A program made the translations under genes and the position numbers. Under the pieces are notes generated by a model. The model ran no database searches. It was not told the DNA's origin and was given only the letters and a program-made list of their open reading frames with translations. Shown here in pieces: positions 61,901 through 64,000 of a stretch of DNA of 64,000 bases (position 1 is its first letter; each line of letters starts with the position of its first letter). The stretch lies in the NCBI GenBank assembly GCA_026770025.1, contig JAMXDE010000013.1, forward strand, positions 1,896,384-1,960,383, given 5' to 3'. Origin of the DNA: Craspedostauros australis (Eukaryota > Bacillariophyta > Bacillariophyceae > Mastogloiales > Achnanthaceae).

Positions 61901-63243
61901 GGACGAAACGGAGCAACCTACGCGCCGGTTGTCGCTATGGTCTCCGTCCGTTGTCTTTCGCATCCTTTCCATTTGCTCCCTGGGGTCACGAAACGATCGG
62001 ATTTTTCGAACGCGTTCGTCCAAGCCGACATCCACCGATGTCTACTTACACCTCCCTCGCGGTTTCCGGATCAACAAATGGAACCTGACACGTGCCTCAA
62101 GCTGATTAAAAGCCTTTTATTGGTCTCCACTATAGCTCCCAAGCCTATGGCTATCAGCATCTCGTTGCGCGCCCTCCTTGGCGGAAGGAAGGGTTCACGC
62201 GTGTGACCAAGAGCAGTGCTGTCATGCGCGACGGCATGATGATCGTTTCTCTACTGGACGACGCTGGTATTCGCTTCGCGTACGGAAGAAGAGGCAGAGC
62301 ATTATCGAGGTCATGCGCAAACGCGGTTTTTTTGATCTACACGAGAGGGGCACGTTCACGGCGTTCCTGGGAATATCAATGCACGAGACCCCAAAACAAC
62401 ACCATCCACCTCAAGCAGACCGGAATTAATCAACAAGGGATCATGAGGCCACCGGCATGCAGAATTCCAAACCAAACGTACACCAACAACACAACTCGCC
62501 CTCGGCGCCTCAATGACCAACCGCCAATGAAGGAAGCCGGAACTACTGCTCCATCCGTCGGCATGCTGCTCTACTTGAATACGAACACACCGCCCGAAAA
62601 ACCGGGCCATTCGCCCCGTTCTCTCAAGTGGCCCGATTCAGCAACGACCCCCCGCCACCGCACGCAAAGGCCATCAAGATGATTCGTGCGATACCTCCGC
62701 CACCAAACACCATGGGAACTAATCGTACGGCCAACGGGCAAACTCAACTTGCGCGTGGTTACGTCGATGCCGATTCGCTGGTCTTCTGAAAGCGTGAGTC
62801 CGACGATGATCCAACGCGTACTGCCTCACGTACCGGCTCGTCATCTCCTCGGTGGCTGCCGCTCGGTGGAAATAGAAACTGCAGACGGAGATCCCTTATC
62901 GACAATGAGTCGGAATACGCCGCGCTGTCTCTTGCCAGGCGTGCCCTACCATCCCCATGCAACAACCATCAACGAAATCAACGGCCCATCAACGAGTCTC
63001 AATCAACGCTGCAAACAAAACATCAATGCACCGTTTTTGAAGACAACGAGGCGTGCATCTCACTGGCGACAAACCACAAGGTCAAGGCCGCGAACAAACA
63101 CTTCCCACCAAATGGCATTTCTTCTGGCACTGGGTCAAGGAAGGACTTCATCGAATCCTAACTACCAACACCACATCAGGTCGCTGACATCTGCACCAAG
63201 GGCCTTGCGCGGGATGCTTTCGAACAACTGCGACGGATGCTAA
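55994..63243 (+). pseudogene. Gag-Pol of copia element B2, multiply frameshifted
   Basis: Gag starts at ATG 55,994 (MSEQGEDTSIS). Recognisable pieces in changing frames: gag core (YRHLWDRYDKQNNASAARFL near 56,755; LTWMDICSVAEDAYLDEL near 57,245), CCHH-type finger (CVKCRHW...H near 57,550), two hydrophobic helices (57,720-57,880), protease WDTGASICVTND (near 58,359), integrase RLGHLSF, VDHFVGRT and VHAAYIHNRVPN (58,820-59,600), acidic linker, RT (WVFRRKRLPDGTS near 61,822; SNAFVQADIH near 61,998), RNase H EDNEACISLA (near 63,042). Arg is retained (CGC 59,457-59,459) where B1 has TGA. It supplies the gag N-terminus that B1 lacks in this window. The fault pattern is indels rather than nonsense codons. 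Confidence 0.8.
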
Positions 63244-63334
63244 TGGGATGGTGATGGCACCACAAATGTGAAATGTGATCGAACGATCGGAGGTTTTTAC
63301 AACGGGACATGCTTCGCACTACGCCGGAGGAGGT

Positions 63335-63875
63335 TGGAGGACAGAAGCTCGGGGCGACTCGGGACTTGACTGTCCATTCCGCGGACACGGTATTTCGGTA
63401 CCCAAGAACGATACTGTGATGAAAGGCTACCACACACACCATGTGTAGTTGAACTGCAATCCATGCGTTGTTACTCGCCCTCCAGCTCAGCACCCCTGCC
63501 ACCTGCTCCATCTCGTCACCCTGCCCGAACATGCATCTGTCTGAAGCCTATCCATGGAATGGATCGGTACTGCTCTACGGGTGATGATATGGAAGCTGTA
63601 TGGGTGCAGGATCACCACGGGCAGTGCTGCTTGCGCAACAAAGAAGGCTGAAGTACGACAGAACGAACCCCGCCTTTGTACTCTATCGTCCTATCAATAG
63701 TAAGATTAACACATAAAACAAGCAATCAGAAAACAATCTCACAGCTTACTTCCGAGTCTACTACAGTTACTTATCGTTGATACAGCTTTGCCCTCAACAT
63801 CAAAAACGGCGTCAAAAACCGGTTTTGAAGGACAGGACTATCCTCCTGGACAACGGGCGAAAGAAACGGAAACCA
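63335..63875 (+). repeat. 3' LTR of copia element B2
   Basis: Follows a polypurine tract (GGAGGAGG, 63,326-63,333 region). Pairs with 55,102-55,636; differences are mainly extra or missing bases, e.g. longer A and T runs near 63,805-63,825. Confidence 0.75.
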
Positions 63876-64000
63876 TATCGGGCCACCAAATGGCGAAACA
63901 TTCTTGCGTATTGTCGAAAACAACTTGTGATTTTTTGCCATTATCGGGTGTGCACGGACTGCATCTGTGTTTTTTTGCTTTTTTCATTATGGTCCACTGA
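63876..64000. other. Right flank of B2
   Basis: 125 bp, rich in T runs; nothing recognised. Confidence 0.4.

Larger units (their letters stand above)
55102..63875 (+). mobile_element. Copia-type LTR retrotransposon B2, heavily indel-ridden
   Basis: Plus-strand element of the B family with both LTRs (about 55,102-55,636 and 63,335-63,875) and an internal region that follows B1 domain by domain. The coding sequence is broken by many one- or two-base indels, so no long ORF survives. No target duplication was found at the estimated edges (GCAGT on the left, TATCG on the right), so edges may be off by a few bases. Confidence 0.82.

Overview
This is a eukaryotic, transposon-dominated window, most likely from a diatom or a close stramenopile relative. 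The pointers are several Ty1/copia-type elements with single very long gag-pol ORFs, a secreted protein built on a Pro-Thr-Ser-Ala-Pro-Thr repeat with a Cys-rich tail, and a one-pass membrane protein with a small LRR ectodomain, a terminal Cys cluster and a 118-bp GTAAGT...CAG intron. No bacterial operons, rRNA genes, tRNA genes or CRISPR arrays were seen. Species assignment is inference.

Layout. (1) 1-13,865: copia element A1 (minus strand, running off the left edge, LTR 6,112-6,906) sits inside copia element B1 (plus strand, 6,907-13,865, whose 5' end also lies off the window). (2) 13,866-32,056: a piggyBac-like transposase gene (minus strand) is split by an about 8.4-kb LINE (14,845-31,115, 17-bp target duplication). 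That LINE is itself split by copia element A2 (15,499-23,346, 789-bp LTRs, GAGAGT duplication, intact 2,055-aa polyprotein). (3) 32,078-32,709: an 8-bp-period satellite, followed by about 1.2 kb with no gene. (4) 33,907-47,658: copia-type element C (165-bp LTRs, TGAAA duplication, decayed) hosts copia element D (37,834-45,738, 566-bp LTRs identical by eye, CCGGTG duplication, intact 2,169-aa polyprotein). (5) 47,659-55,101: the only apparent host-gene island, with a secreted PTSAPT/Cys-rich protein (plus) and an LRR membrane protein (minus), convergently arranged. (6) 55,102-63,875: copia element B2, the same family as B1, full of small indels.

How the parts relate. A1, A2 and D form one superfamily: single ORF, two CCHC knuckles, an extra helical domain before the protease, the same AGGAAGGG polypurine tract and the same 12-bp palindrome abutting the 5' LTR. 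B1 and B2 form another, with a CCHH-type finger, a two-helix hydrophobic segment before the protease and a long insert between integrase and reverse transcriptase. C is a third type that appears to be primed by the anticodon-loop half of tRNA-Lys. The nesting gives a clear relative chronology: piggyBac, then LINE, then A2; B1 before A1; C before D. A2 and D still have uninterrupted polyproteins and look like the youngest insertions. Small frameshifts become common from about 50 kb to the right end, which may reflect sequence quality as well as decay.

Limits: all homology calls are from motif recognition by eye; no database search, alignment program or expression data was used.
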